A stretch of DNA of 64,000 bases from Parus major (Eukaryota > Chordata > Aves > Passeriformes > Paridae), in the NCBI RefSeq assembly GCF_001522545.3, contig NC_031783.1, positions 6,039,433 through 6,103,432 of the forward strand, in the 5' to 3' direction. The notes under the pieces were generated by a model. It was not told the origin of the DNA, did not search any database, and saw only the letters and a program-made list of their open reading frames with translations. Position 1 is the first letter of the stretch; the number at the start of each line of letters is the position of its first letter. Both the position numbers and the translations under genes were made by a program. Below, in pieces: positions 1 to 13,400 of this stretch.

Positions 1-1281
1 GAGTAGTTGAACACTGCAATGAGTTTTCCAGAGAAACTGAAGCATCTGTATTCTTTAAGGCCTTCAAAACTCAGCAGGGACTTCAGCAACCTGGTTGATC
101 TCTGAAGTTAGCACTACTTCAGGAATGTGGGCTCCAAAGTCAGTGTCCAAAAGTCACTTCCCCCTAAAGTTTTCTTTGGGTATATAACAATTTTAGTAAA
201 CAGAAAATATCACAGTGTTCTCTGTAAAAAAAAAAAAATAATGTTTATTCTGAACTTCTACCTCTGAAATCAGCATGGTGTAAGGTAATATGTGTTATGC
301 AATATGTTCATGAAGGGCTTCTTGTTCTTTAGTCTATTTTAAGTTAAATTACATGTTGAATTTACACAACTTTCTGTGAAATAAGAGAAGTGGTTTTCAC
401 ATTCTATAGAGGAATATGAGGTCTTTTTAAAACAATGAGGAGTTTGCTTTGCAAATGACTGGATACCCTGCATAGCAAATAGGGTCTACAGTGTTGGCTG
501 CAACACTTTTCTTCTTGTATGTTGAGAAATTGGCACTTGGTACTTGCCTTCTACTTCAAGGAACTGTAAATGCAAATATGAGCTCACAAAAGAGAGCAGA
601 CTGTAGGCTTCATAACCTATTTGTGATATATTTATGCAACTAAGTATTTTTATGAAAAAAACTTGCTCCTCTAGAATTTTCATTGAATGTTGTAGTGATT
701 TAATGATTAGAGCTGAAAAGGCGGAGCTCAGATGTTCAGGTTTGATAATTTTCTGACCACCTGTTTGCATATATTCTGCTCTAACACCTACCCTGTATGT
801 TTTAGTTTAGATGCTTTGTGCTTTAGCATTTTAAACCCTTTTAGAGGATGTCACTATCCCAGTTCCTAATCCTGTTAACTGTTGTCTGTTTCTTTTGCCC
901 TTCCTTCACTGGTGATTCCTGTGTTCCTTAATGCAGTGTCATGTAAGTCTAACTAGCTTGACTCTCAGCATTACCGCTTTATTCTTGCGCTTCTCTCTTC
1001 TTTTTAATAAATAATGTGCTAAAATAACCTTTCTGAATTCCACTAGATTTGTTTATTTTCAGACATCTGTAAATATATCAACATTAGGCTCATTCAAGCC
1101 AGCTAAGAACTGATGTGACATTTTTATAGATTTCCATTTCATGCCTAAGATTGTGTCAGGCGTATATTTGTATGGAAAACTAGCATGAATTCAAATTCAG
1201 AAGATATTTTGTTGTATTTCTTAAAAAAAAACAATAAAAAATATTGGCAACTAATTTTTCTTTTTAATGATTTCTCTTCAG
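1..1281 (+). other. CLEC16A intron upstream of w1 (incomplete)
   Basis: This is AT-rich intron ending in the acceptor of w1. I see no sequence resembling the preceding CLEC16A exon, so exons for the FPL domain lie outside the window. The only features noticed are short A and T runs. Confidence 0.8.
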
Positions 1282-1405
1282 TGGATAACCAGCCTATGCT
1301 GCATTACATTCGAGATAAAACTGCAGTTCCTTATTTCTCCAACCTTGTCTGGTTTATTGGAAGCCACGTGATAGAACTGGATAACTGCGTGCAGACTGAT
1401 GAAGA
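1282..1405 (+). CDS. CLEC16A: CLEC16A exon w1
   Basis: Encodes residues 1-40 and part of 41, from DNQPMLHYIRDK to CVQTDE. The acceptor is tttctcttcag and the donor is ga|gtaagc. The first two bases (tg) complete a Leu codon begun in an exon upstream of the window. This segment directly follows the FPL domain in the human protein and is almost unchanged from it (Pro for Ala, Asn for Asp). Confidence 0.96.
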
Positions 1406-4400
1406 GTAAGCTTTTACAAGTGCTGCCTATTGAATGGAAATACTTTTCCCAGATGTCAATGGTGTCCTTATTTTGTATTTAGTAGTTCAGTTAAGTTAGT
1501 TTCTAGATATGTTATAGACAGTTCATAGACTGTCAGACTTATAGATGGGTCAGACTTTTCACTCTTTAAAGCTTTTTTTTGATTCTTCAAGGTAGCAATG
1601 CTGTGTGCCTGATCTGTGCTGACCCCCTACAAGTAAATCAGTTTTTGCAGCAAGCCTTTTCTTTATCTTTGTTTTGTTCTGTTAAAAATAGCAGATATCC
1701 AGAAGACACAACAAGAAATTGTGCTTCTTAGTCTTATAAACTTCGTCTTTCTAACATTCTTTTTCTGTGTCATCTCATTAGAAGAGCTTTCTAGAAAGAT
1801 ACTAGGAAAAAGATTTAAACTAGAAAGATGAACTTTAATTGTGAGCTGTCAGACCTGACATGGCAGTGTAATATTCCACTATGAAATACAGAAATACTTT
1901 GTTGATTCAGGTTGTTCTTGGTTTGTCTTGCCACCCCCACCTTAGAGTGGGCATATGTTTCTTGCTTTCCTAAAGTGAAGAGGTAGGTGTTAAATACAAC
2001 ACTGAATTCTTCTTTCAAATTTTGAAAAAAAATCTTCTCATTTTTGTAGTTGGCTTGTGAAAAGACTGGCATTGGAAAGCAAAGCTTTGTAAAAACAGGT
2101 CTTGTAAAAACTTTGAGGAAAAACTTGATATGTGCATCCTATAGAAAATACAGGCAACTGTTTAATAGTTGAATTAGTTGACTTCACTGAAACATCTGCT
2201 TTGGGCAGTCTACTTGAGCTAGATAATCTGTGGCAGGTTTGCCCATAAATTTTTTCCCTAAGTTTTTAAGACTTTCCACAATTAATCGCATATGTTTTTT
2301 TGTTTCTGCTCTCTTTTCAGGCACAGAAATAGGGGCAAACTGAGTGACCTGGTAGCAGAACATCTTGATCATTTGCATTACCTTAATGATATCCTTATCA
2401 TTAATTGTGAATTTTTAAATGATGTGCTGACAGACCACCTACTTAATAGGCTCTTTCTTCCCCTCTACGTATACTCATTAGTAAATCAAGACAAGGTAAG
2501 CTAATGCCTGCAAACAGTTAATTCTCAAAGGTGCTGCTTTGCTTTCAGTGTGCCGAGTAATTTGGGCAGTAGGTATATGATATTCACAGTATCTATGTGT
2601 GCTTTACATGAAACAGCTTAAATAAGGTGGCTGTAGAGGAAGTACCCTGAGATGGAATTCAAGAGCACAGCAGATTAAGTTTTATTTTAAGAAATGCTGT
2701 TTTGGGTGGCATGGTGGTTAAAAGCTCACAATAGTGGAGACCAAGGAGAACTGCAAATTTGGTACAGGGTTTAAATTTCTGTGACACTGGGAGATGTGTG
2801 ATTTCCTTTCCTGTTAAGGTAGCTTGTCTTCTGGCAAAAGCAGAAAAAGCAAATTTGTCATGATCTAAAAATCTGTCCAGGTAGAAAATACAGACTTTTG
2901 GGTTTGATACTCATTTCTTCTATTTGTAGAGAAGCTGTGATTTAATGTGATATAGCTGGATTTAGTGTTAAAGTATAGCCTTTAAATTAAGTGTAAAACT
3001 GGTTTTGAGTGAAGTAGAAACTATTTTTTTAAACCTGCACAGGTTCTTGCTTTTGTAGGTAATAGTTCATGCTATCTGAATAGCTAATTTTAAGAGCAGT
3101 CTTTAATGAGTGTTAACGGAGAAGATTTTTTTTAATGAATAGTAGCATATTGAAAAGCAGTGTACTTCTCAGATGTATCTCTCTTACCTGTTTAAGTTAC
3201 CAAAGTGATTAATTTCAGTTTTTTAGCCACAGAAGAGTGAAGGATATGCTTATTCAAAGAATCTCCATTTCAAATAGTTTACAAGTAATGAATGTTAAAA
3301 AGCATGATGCTTTCTGAATATTTTGTAGCAGAATGTGAAACAACGCAGCTTTTGTTTTAAATGAAACATTAAGCCATATAAATTCTTGGTATAAATAAAT
3401 AAGCATTTTTCATAACTTTTTTTGTAGGGTGGAGAGCGTCCAAAAATAAGTCTCCAGGTTTCTCTCTATCTTCTTTCTCAAGTAAGTGTGTTAAGTATTT
3501 GTCCTGTTTCAGAACAATTTCGCAGTACTGTTGTGATTATAAAATAGTGTATTTTCATCATTTTGGCAAAGCCATAAAAGAAAATTTGTCAAAACACATT
3601 TTTAACCTTTCAGTTTCCATTAAGAAAAAGAAAGTAAAACATTTTTGGCAGACAAAGTATCTTCTGTTTTGAATTGTCATTTTCCTGAGGATCCCACTGC
3701 ACAGGGTAACCTTTAAAGCATTGCACGTTCATAAACAGCTTACACACCCTGACAAATACAGTATAATAGTCATGCAACATGCTGGGACACAACTTGGTAC
3801 CATAGCAGATGAAATTTACCTAAATGCTGTATTGCATTTTGAATCTACTTAAGCTATGGAAAATTTCAGGTTTGAATTTTTCTCTTTGAAAACCCAAACC
3901 CCAAAAACCACCACTACCAAAATATCACTTTCTCACAATATGAATTTCCTTATGCCTCTAGCTTGAATCTGTAATTAAGTACTTATTTCTTACTTGTATC
4001 AGTTCCACCTCCTTTTCTTTCTGGAACTTAATTTCAAATTAGCAGTTTTACAGTAGACTTTTTCTGTTTTGTAGAGAAAATGCATCTGTTCTCCTGATAA
4101 TCTTCCTGGCATTGCTATGAGACTGGTTTTCTTAAATTACATTGTCTGAAAATAGTTTTGACTTGTGTTCATAGAATTTATACTTCTTTTTCTTTGAACT
4201 TAGAGTTTTTCAACATTCATTTTATTATGATCTGGCCCCTAATTTCATCTTTTTGCTAGAAATATGAGGTTGGAGTTTTTTTCCTAGGGAAATATAATTT
4301 GATGCTTTTTAATTTAAACCTAACAAATTGTTGTGGTGTGAGGATTATTTAACACAGATAAAACTGGGAGCAGCAGCTTCTTGTAACCAGAGGGATCTAC

Positions 4401-7400
4401 ATCATACAGTTGTATAAGGTGACCTCCTTTAAAGTCTTTGCTTTCAGTGGAATTATCAACTAGATATCACTTCAGGATTTGTATATATGTTCTTCATTCT
4501 CTTTAAAGAAGAAAATGGAAGTAGTCATAAAGAGCTGAGAACAAATTTTGTGTATCAGAATGGGATGTGATATAGAAAATGAAGGGACTGATTCTGTGTC
4601 TGGCAGAGAAACGTTTTTTCCCACCTCTTTTAACCTGGAGTTTGTCTGTGGCAGGGTGGGGTCTGCCAAACCTTGCTGACTGTTTCTGTTCCTGACACCA
4701 GACGTATGCTCTAGGCACTACTCTTATATTAGAGACAAGTGCTTGAGAGACTCATGCTGGCACCTGAAAATGCACTGCTGGGATTTCTCAGCCACTGTTA
4801 CAAAGGGAACATGTGCTGTTCTTACACAGGCCTGTGGACAGTCAAGCAACGCTTGCTGAACTGGCAGAAGCTCGAGTGATTTGGAGATTGTTCAAAGCAC
4901 TTTTGAAGTGTGTTGTGACTTCAAAGTTTCATACAGATCACCACTACATGCTAATAATCACTTCCCTTTTGGAGGTCTGGAATGCTTCTGACTTTAATCT
5001 GAAAACCTGTGGAGAACATTTAGCTAAATATTGTCAAAGCAGTGATTAGATTTAATGACTCAGAAATTATTTGGTCATTTTACAGCTAGAGCCACTGATA
5101 AGGCACCCAGCCTTGATATTCCTGAGAAGAGAATGGTTATAAGCTGACAGAAGGCTGTTGCAGCTGGGCCTGAGCTGGTTCTGTCGAGGAGCCAGGTGTT
5201 TGCTGGCCCAGACTTGTAAGCCTTGGCTTAAAATGGAGTAGTAGTATAAGCAGAGAATTAATAAAGCACCATAGCACTTGTGCTCAAATGCTTCAGTGCT
5301 TCAGGCATTGTGGTCCTTACTCCTGTGTTCTGTAGCCACTGTGTAGCTGACACTGATTTGCTGCAATTTCAGAGCCAGAAAAGCTGCTTCTGATCCAGCT
5401 CAGCTCAGCATGGCCTTTAGTCATGAATCACTGCACAGTGATTGTGTGCACAGTACTTGCTGGAGTCTGGCCAGTTGCTGGCACACAGGACTGGGGATAC
5501 TGTGGACTGTAATCAGTTGGTTGTTTCTAAAAAGATAAATTTTTAGAATGGTTTTAATGAGTTCCTTGCTATAATATCACACAACTTTCCTTTCAAAGGT
5601 ATTGAAGAGAGAGCATATACACTTCTCAGAAGGAGGAAGGAATATGAAGAATTAGTAAAACTAGGTAGCTTCAAAGGTAGGGAAAGTCAGATACCAGTGT
5701 CTCCCGTGTTTTAAAGAAGATTTAATGAGCTCTCAGTGTTACCAGCTGTACTTACATGTAAACTGAAGATAGCACTTAACAAGGTCAAAAGTATGTTCAG
5801 CTAGTGAAATTGTGAAACTATGTATTCTGTAAATATGTCTGATATTTTTTTCTGCTCTTCTTTTAATAGGTTTTTCTGATTATACATTATGCCCCATTGG
5901 TGAACTCCTTGGCTGAGGTTATTCTCAATGGGGACCTCTCAGTGTTTTCTTCTAAGGTTGAGCAAGATATACAGAAAAACTCAGTAAGTAGCCAACTGTC
6001 TCTAATTTTTTTTTTTAAGGCAAAGAAAATATTTGAAAAATAAAATGAGGTATCTAGAAACTGCTAAGCCCAAGGTGTTTGTTTAGGAGAGGAGAGCAGC
6101 AGCAGACTTTAGCTTTTGTTGTTGGATCATCATTTTTGATGGGACACTTCTATAATCCAGTCTTCTGTGTTCAGTTTTTATCTGCCCTTTGGTAGTGAAA
6201 TGAAAGTGATTCAGCACAACTTTCCTGTGAAATTTCCTTATGCAACTTGTAGTAGAAATGAGAGACTTAAAAAAATACTTGGCTTAAAATTTTCATCTGA
6301 ATATTCATAGTGTTTTAACAGTAGAACTGATCATCTCTGGACACACTGACTTGTGCGTCAGTGAGCATGTGAGGAGGTACCATAGAGAGAGAGGAGCATG
6401 TCACTCTGTCATTGCCCTTTTACCTTCACGTTTAACCCTGGGTAGATGTTGCTAGATGCTGATGCTGTTGTTACTGGTTTCCTAGGTGTCATGTTTATAA
6501 TATTTTCCCTTTTGTTGTGGCTTTCACAGTTTGTGTAATGCTTACTTGTTACCTTTTAAAAGCCTCCTTTGGGGATGGTAGCAAGTAGGGGGGCATGACT
6601 TTATTGTAACGGGCCTCTGGCTGTAGTTCTGTGTAAAAATTGACCATATCCCCTCTTGACTGACTGGCTAGCAGTTGGTGACTGAATGTTTAATTTATAG
6701 CAAGCAATAGATTGGTTCTCATGTACTTTCTTTCCTCATAGTGGCTATAGCTCTGTGAGTTTCAAGGGGGGAAATACATTTCAACTCCTTTAAGACATAT
6801 CAACTTTTCCAGATTTATTTCCTCTGGGCATTGGAAGCTGTGTGGACTGATCTTAGCCAGTAGCTTTTGGGTTCTGGTGTTTTGTTCTGTTGACCTTGGT
6901 ATTTAGAATCTAACCTTTTTTAGAAAAAACTATGGTAGAGTAGTATAGTTGACTGAATTCTTTAGCATAAAGCAGTCTTTTACCTATGTTAGGAAATGTC
7001 TGATGTTCTGCTAGCTGCATACTGAACGTTGTGTGTTACTTGTGCAAAAGAAGCTTTGTTACTAGGAAATTTGTGGCAAGAGGGTGGAGTACCATTTGTT
7101 ACAGAAGTGAGATTTTTCTTTTCCTGTCATGGTTACTGTACAGAGTTACAAAATACCTATAGCATGTGTTTGTGTGCTTGCACTTATGTTAGGAATATTA
7201 TGGGTTTCCTATAAACTCTTAAGTTTGTAATACTTAATACTTGTAAACAAGTAATACTTGTTTAGGTTGCTGCTCCTTACTGGCCTTAAATATGTATTCT
7301 CTTAACATGTAAGCTTGGGGGTTGTGTTGTACCTGGACAGGTACTAAATAGGAGGGGTATTGGCCTTCTGCAGCAGACCCTTAGAGAAGCTGCCAGAGGT

Positions 7401-10400
7401 GGAGCTGTGTTCCAGGGAGTGCAGAGCAGTGGGTCAAGGGAAAAACTTCCATGGGAGAAGCTTTAGTAGCTTCTTCATGGGAGAATTTTTAGTAGCTTCA
7501 ACAATATTGTTGAATGAAACCATGGAGAGGAAAGCCTACACTGTCAGAAGCCCAGTGGTGGAGATTGGTTATGGGCAGAAGGAGGGGAGTGCAATGTCCA
7601 GAAGAGCTCTGTGCCCAGCTGCCTGAGAGGGGAGCCACGGAGGGAGCTGCTCTGCAGGGTTGGGTGGGAACCACTGCAGGCTTTGCTTGGGCTTCCCTGC
7701 TGATACACAACTCAGTGCAGGCAGGCTCAAGTCAGCTGTACAAATGAAGGCACAGTCATATAAAGTGAGGCAATTTCTTGTTGCTCTGTGGTGGGAATTC
7801 ACAGAGTGGGAAGATGATTTTTTTGAGCATTGTTAGCCGTTCCCAGGGGCTGTTCTCTGGACTGTGAGGGGAATGAGGATCATTTCTGAGTTGTTGCTGT
7901 GGTGTTTTCTGTTGCAAAGAAATTGCAGACTTCTATTGAATACTAAAACCTACTTCAGAAGTTAGTTTAGAATTTTTAAAGAGAAACGGTGAGCAAATTT
8001 TTTAATTTACTTTTAGTCTGAACATAGAATTGTGGGGTTTTTTTCTTACATCAGGCCCAAATTTATCATTTACTACTTCCTTTCCATTCTAATTAGTTGT
8101 GATAACCATTCTGATACTTTACTAAGCTTGTTTTAGGGATATCTGTGTATTGTGGTGAACTGCAGCTATTTCTAAACCCTTGTTCTGTACCTAACACCTC
8201 ATCTGTTGTAACTGAGATATCTTGATATGTTTAAGTTGAAATGTAACTGCCAGTTTCTAATTAGCAGATAATTTCTAAACCCAGACGTAAGTAAGTAGAA
8301 CCTCATATCTATATTCATCTTTCTAATAAGATAGATTAAGATGAAATAAGGTATAGAGTAAGGACTGAGATTAGTAGATGTGGTCTTGTGTCCTCTTGCT
8401 GGGACACTGAGTAAAGAACACTTAACAAAAACAAAAGCTGGGAAGGGTCTTAGTTGCTGTGTATAAATGCAAAATACCCTGAGTTATTTAGGGCAAAGAG
8501 CAGTGGTAGTTGTCACAACAGGAACAGGTAATAAAATTACTGTTTACTGGAAATCGATTTATGGAAAAAAGGACCAGCAGTTGTAACTGCCAATATCTTA
8601 TGAAATGGCAGTAACCTACCCATGGAGATGTGCTGAACATCACTGGGCAGTAGTGACTGCCTAAGCTCCATTGAACAAGTTCTCAACATCATTCTTTATT
8701 TTTTTCCTGTATTTCTGGTTTTATGCATCATCAGAAGACACACAAACCCTTATTTCACAATGAGAGTTGAATATGTGTAGGCAACAGAATGTATTTAAAC
8801 TTGTCAGATATCACACTAAGGTTTACCTTACTTCCTGTGAGATCTGTTTTCCTGCATCATTCACATGTGGGCCAATTCTACCTAGTGCATGTTTCTTCTT
8901 TAACCTACTTTCTCCTTCCCGTAAAGGGTGTTACTGGTATTGCCTTATTTTACCATCACACATTGCACAAGATAAACCATTATTGAAAATGTGGTTGAAA
9001 GGCATTTTAAAGGTATAAACTAGCAGTACCTCAAGCTGTATAATCAATTTGTAGAATAAACTAAATGCTATGTAAATGAATTTTAAGTCTGATTTTAGAA
9101 TGTTTTAATTATGTAGCCTTGCTGCCTTTAGCAGAAGAGAATATTTATGTAGGGTTTTTTCTACAGCATTCCTTCTTGGAGCAGACCATGGCTCAGTGTT
9201 TACAAGCACATCAGTGTTTACTGCTCTCTTTGCATAGGAGATATAAAAGGATGTTAAGTACATGCCTTCTCCATAAAGAAGTAGCTACAAGGTTCTAGGA
9301 AGCAATGCAGAAGTAAGAAGTGAATGCAGAAAGGGGAAAATGCATTATGAAACTTGCATGCTACTTTTCTGTTTTTCCCCTAAATAATAAGACTTAAGGT
9401 GCTCTTCCCTTTTCTTATGACTTTTCTGACCAAAAGCCATCAATAAAGGTAAGCTGGTCATTTTCTAACCTTCCTGTGTTGCAGTTAGATCACACCAAAA
9501 AAATGCATCAGAGAGGTTATTGGAAGATATAAGTGTAGTAAATTTCACATTGTGGGGTTTTTTTGGTATTGTAAAATACTCTTCCCACTATGTTTCTTGT
9601 TTCAGTCCCAAGCAAAAAGTTACACAATATTTCTGTAAAACATTTGAAAAATGTCAGAAGATTCAGAGAATCATTTTGACCTTCTAACTTTGTAGACAGA
9701 TTCTTCCCTAATCTTTTCCTAATCGTGTTTTTATGTATAGATATTCCTAACTCGGTGAAGGGAAGGATTTTTTCAGACTTTTGCCCTGGAGTTTCTTTGA
9801 TGCAGTCACCTTGAGTGCTTATTGTACTGAGTCACCTAAGGCAAAGAATGTAATCAATTTGGTATTTAATCTAGTCTTAGTTCTTTTCTGTTGCTTGCCC
9901 TTAAATTTTTAAGCCTTTAGGCAGTGTCAGCCAAATGTGATTGAAGTACTGAGCTCTAGAAGGTAATGGGGTTTCTGTATACGTCTTGTTTAGTGTGAAC
10001 CTGGCAGAAAGCACCATGTGTTCCACTTCTCAGTAACAGAGAGGTTTGGTTGATCAGTGTTTGTTGTGCTCTGGTGATCAGCTGGCAGGCCTAGCCAGGG
10101 AGAGAGGAGCTTAAACAACACAGCTCAGAAACAAGCTGCAAAATTGTGAAAAACCAAGTTTGTTACTCCTTTTATTTGCAGAGCTTCTTGTTGTGTCTTG
10201 GTCACTTTCTATAAGAATCCATTGTTCTGTGTTGTTAGGATGACACATTCTTGAAAATACTTCGTTTCTTCTGGGAGAAATTTGTCATCTAAATTTTTCT
10301 TGCTCAATAAATTAATATTCAGGAAAATGAGGTGTTGGTTTGCCATCTTATCCTGTGATAACTTTGGTTAAAACAGAAGTAAATTAAGTCTAAAAAATGA

Positions 10401-13400
10401 AGTTGTGTGTTTCAGACTTGCTAAGTCAATGTCTGGAGGCCCAAAATGACAATGTAATTTGTTCCTAGTTGATGCACAAATTAGTTTGATGTTGAGGGAA
10501 GCATAAGACTCCAAAAAAGAGCAAACCAACCCAAAATCTCACAGCATAGAGCTTTGGATTTTAGTCCTCGCTGCTTTAAAAAGATCCTTGCACCTTTCAA
10601 AAGGGTGTGTTTCATATTAATACACTGCTGTCAACACACATGAAGGATTTTGCTGCCTTCCTCCTTTTTACAAAAGGTGTCTGAATTTTATGTGTACTAT
10701 TTCTCACCCCTTCAAAGAAAGGGAAGACAGGTTAAAACCTACAGTGATGAAATAGATAGTCTGCATCTTCTTGTGTCCATGAGGCCTAGTTTTTAATGAT
10801 AGATCTTCAGGGTACGTTGCTTTGGAGAAAATTGTGCTACTGATGATTTGGTACTAATTTTTTGTATTTTAAAATGGATTTGAGATTCATGAATAGTGTG
10901 CTAATTTACATTTTATATGAACTGAAGTTTCTTTATCAATTACAGTTAAAAATGCTTTGCTGTAACTCAGTGTAAATTCTTCAAATTTGCAGGCAAAGTC
11001 AAGTATCAGATGTTTCATAAAACCCACAGAAACACTTGAGAGGTCTCTTGAAATTAACAAACAGAAAGGGAAGAAAAGGATGCAGAAAAGACCCAACTAT
11101 AAAAATGTTGGTGAAGAAGAGGAAGAGGAGAGAGGATCTGAAGATAACCAAGATGACCTTGATAAAAGTAAAAGTACAGAAGCAAGTTCAAAGGGTGTAA
11201 GAACAAGCACTGAAAATGAAGGTGAGTATTCCAGCAAGAAATGGTCCTTGCAATTTAGGTCCTTTTGTTTACTAATGGTCCTAGTTGTGATTTGTTACCT
11301 GACTTGTTCTCTTGCTGCACTAGGTAAACATGGGACTATGACTTTTGTCTTATATTTTTAATACCAAACAGAAAACACAGAAACACTTGTGATAACTTTA
11401 TTTAAAATATCAAATTTTGATGGTATGTTTTGGTTTTTTTAGAAATAGAGATGGTAATCATGGAGAGATGTAAGCTGTCAGAGCTTTCTATCTCTGCTGT
11501 GACAGAACAGAATACAACCGATGAAGAAAAGAGTGCAGCTGCTTCTGGAAGTGAGATAACAAACTGGAACAGGTATAAAGGAACTGTAAAAGATTTTGCT
11601 GAATTGCTTCCTTACCTACCCTCCCCTTAAATCTTTTGCTTGTCTTAAAGGGATGTTTCAAATCTGCTTCAAGTTAAAATTACAGGTTTTTTTCTCTATC
11701 ACAAGTGAGTGAATCAATACAAAAGTGATGTGTAGCCTCTCTGCTGCTCAGTTTTGGAAATCATCCTATTCCTTTGTAGTTTGTGGTTTTCTTTATAGCA
11801 GTTGTGATGCATTAACTTGGTAACATTAAATTACAGAATATTAACACAACAGAAATAGAATATAAATGTTTCTGTCCTGTAATTTCTTAAACCCTTAAAT
11901 TAAGATAGAAGTTTTATTAATTATATTTATGGTTGCATTTATCCATTTTGTATGCACCTATAAGGAAAAAAAACAAGGAAAATTTGCCAGTCCAGGGCTG
12001 AGTTTGGCAGAATTGAAGTACAATAGTTACAGGTAAACCCTTGTAACCTTTATACCATTTCCAGGGGCCATTAATATGTTTTAGGGTTATTGGAAACTTC
12101 TACTGGAAATACAGTTTATAAGTGTTTCTGGGAGCAGAAATTGCCCTGACTTCGGAGTTTAAGTTTGGATATATTGGCTATCCCTAAGACACCTTCTCAC
12201 TAGGGATTTTGCATTACTGTTAATAGAATGTTAAGAAACCAAATGTGCCTGACACAAAAGTAATTGCAAATGTGTCCATTGGGAAAATGCACATGTTTGA
12301 TAGGATTTAAAATTTATTTTTAAATTTGGGAAGTGCTGCCTGGTATTCCCAGAATCTCATTCTGTCTCCGTTATAGCTTTGTAGTTTAGAGTACATTCAT
12401 TAATAAAGATAACATTTAATTTCATTGTAAAAGTGAAATTAAACCTTGACTTGAACTGGCTTTAAAACACATTGTTCTAGATTATTGATAATTTGACTAA
12501 AATATGTGCCAAATGGCTTTTAGAAAGAAATTGGCAGTGAGTGCATGGAATACTAAAGTGGCTGGGATGCTCGGGTCTTGAACAGTGCAGAATGCTTAGA
12601 AGTGAGCAGCCAGTGCAGTTGGAAAATGTCTGCAGTTCAAGCATCTCTTGATCTGCAGATGTGGTCTCACAGCATTCTGCATCTTTTCTAAAAAGCAACA
12701 TCAAAAAATGTGCAGAGCTAAAAACAGTTTTAAAATAAGGATATGCCTTGGATAGGACAATTCTGGCCTTTGTTTTATATGTGGTTTTTTTTGTTTTTTT
12801 TTAAGTATCAGTGGATTAGTTGCTATAGCTTAAGATATTATGTTATATTATATGCCAAGTATAGTGTTTGAAACAGCAGTTAAATTTCTCAAGAGACTTG
12901 CTCCAGTATGTATAGTTTCTGTCCTGCACTGGTGGGAATCACTGAGCCTTGTGGATAAGGCACCATGTGAAAGTGGAAAATGCAGTTCTCTCTGCCATGC
13001 TGGAACTGAAGCTTCCATACTCGGAATAATCACTAATGCTTGTGGTGACAGTGGCTCCTAGTGTGTTGCAGTCTTCAGTTGTGGACAAGAATAAATGATT
13101 TGAGGAACACCTGTATGGCATTTGATCTGCTGCTTTTAGCAAGCCCTTAGTAAAAGACTAATAGAGGAAGAAAATGCCTCCAGAGTTAAGAAATAGATTT
13201 GAAAATACTTACCGTATAGCCTTTACTATGAGAAGTGGGGATTTTTTTTTTAAAACAGTCCAGTAGTAGCTGAAAAATAAATGGTAAACAGCACAGATGG
13301 GAGTTAAAAATCTGCAGCTGTAAAAGCTAAGTCAAGCTTTTAATTTCCCTTAGCCCTTTTCCTACTGTGAAAAACAAAATAAAAAGCTTAAGTATTTTAG

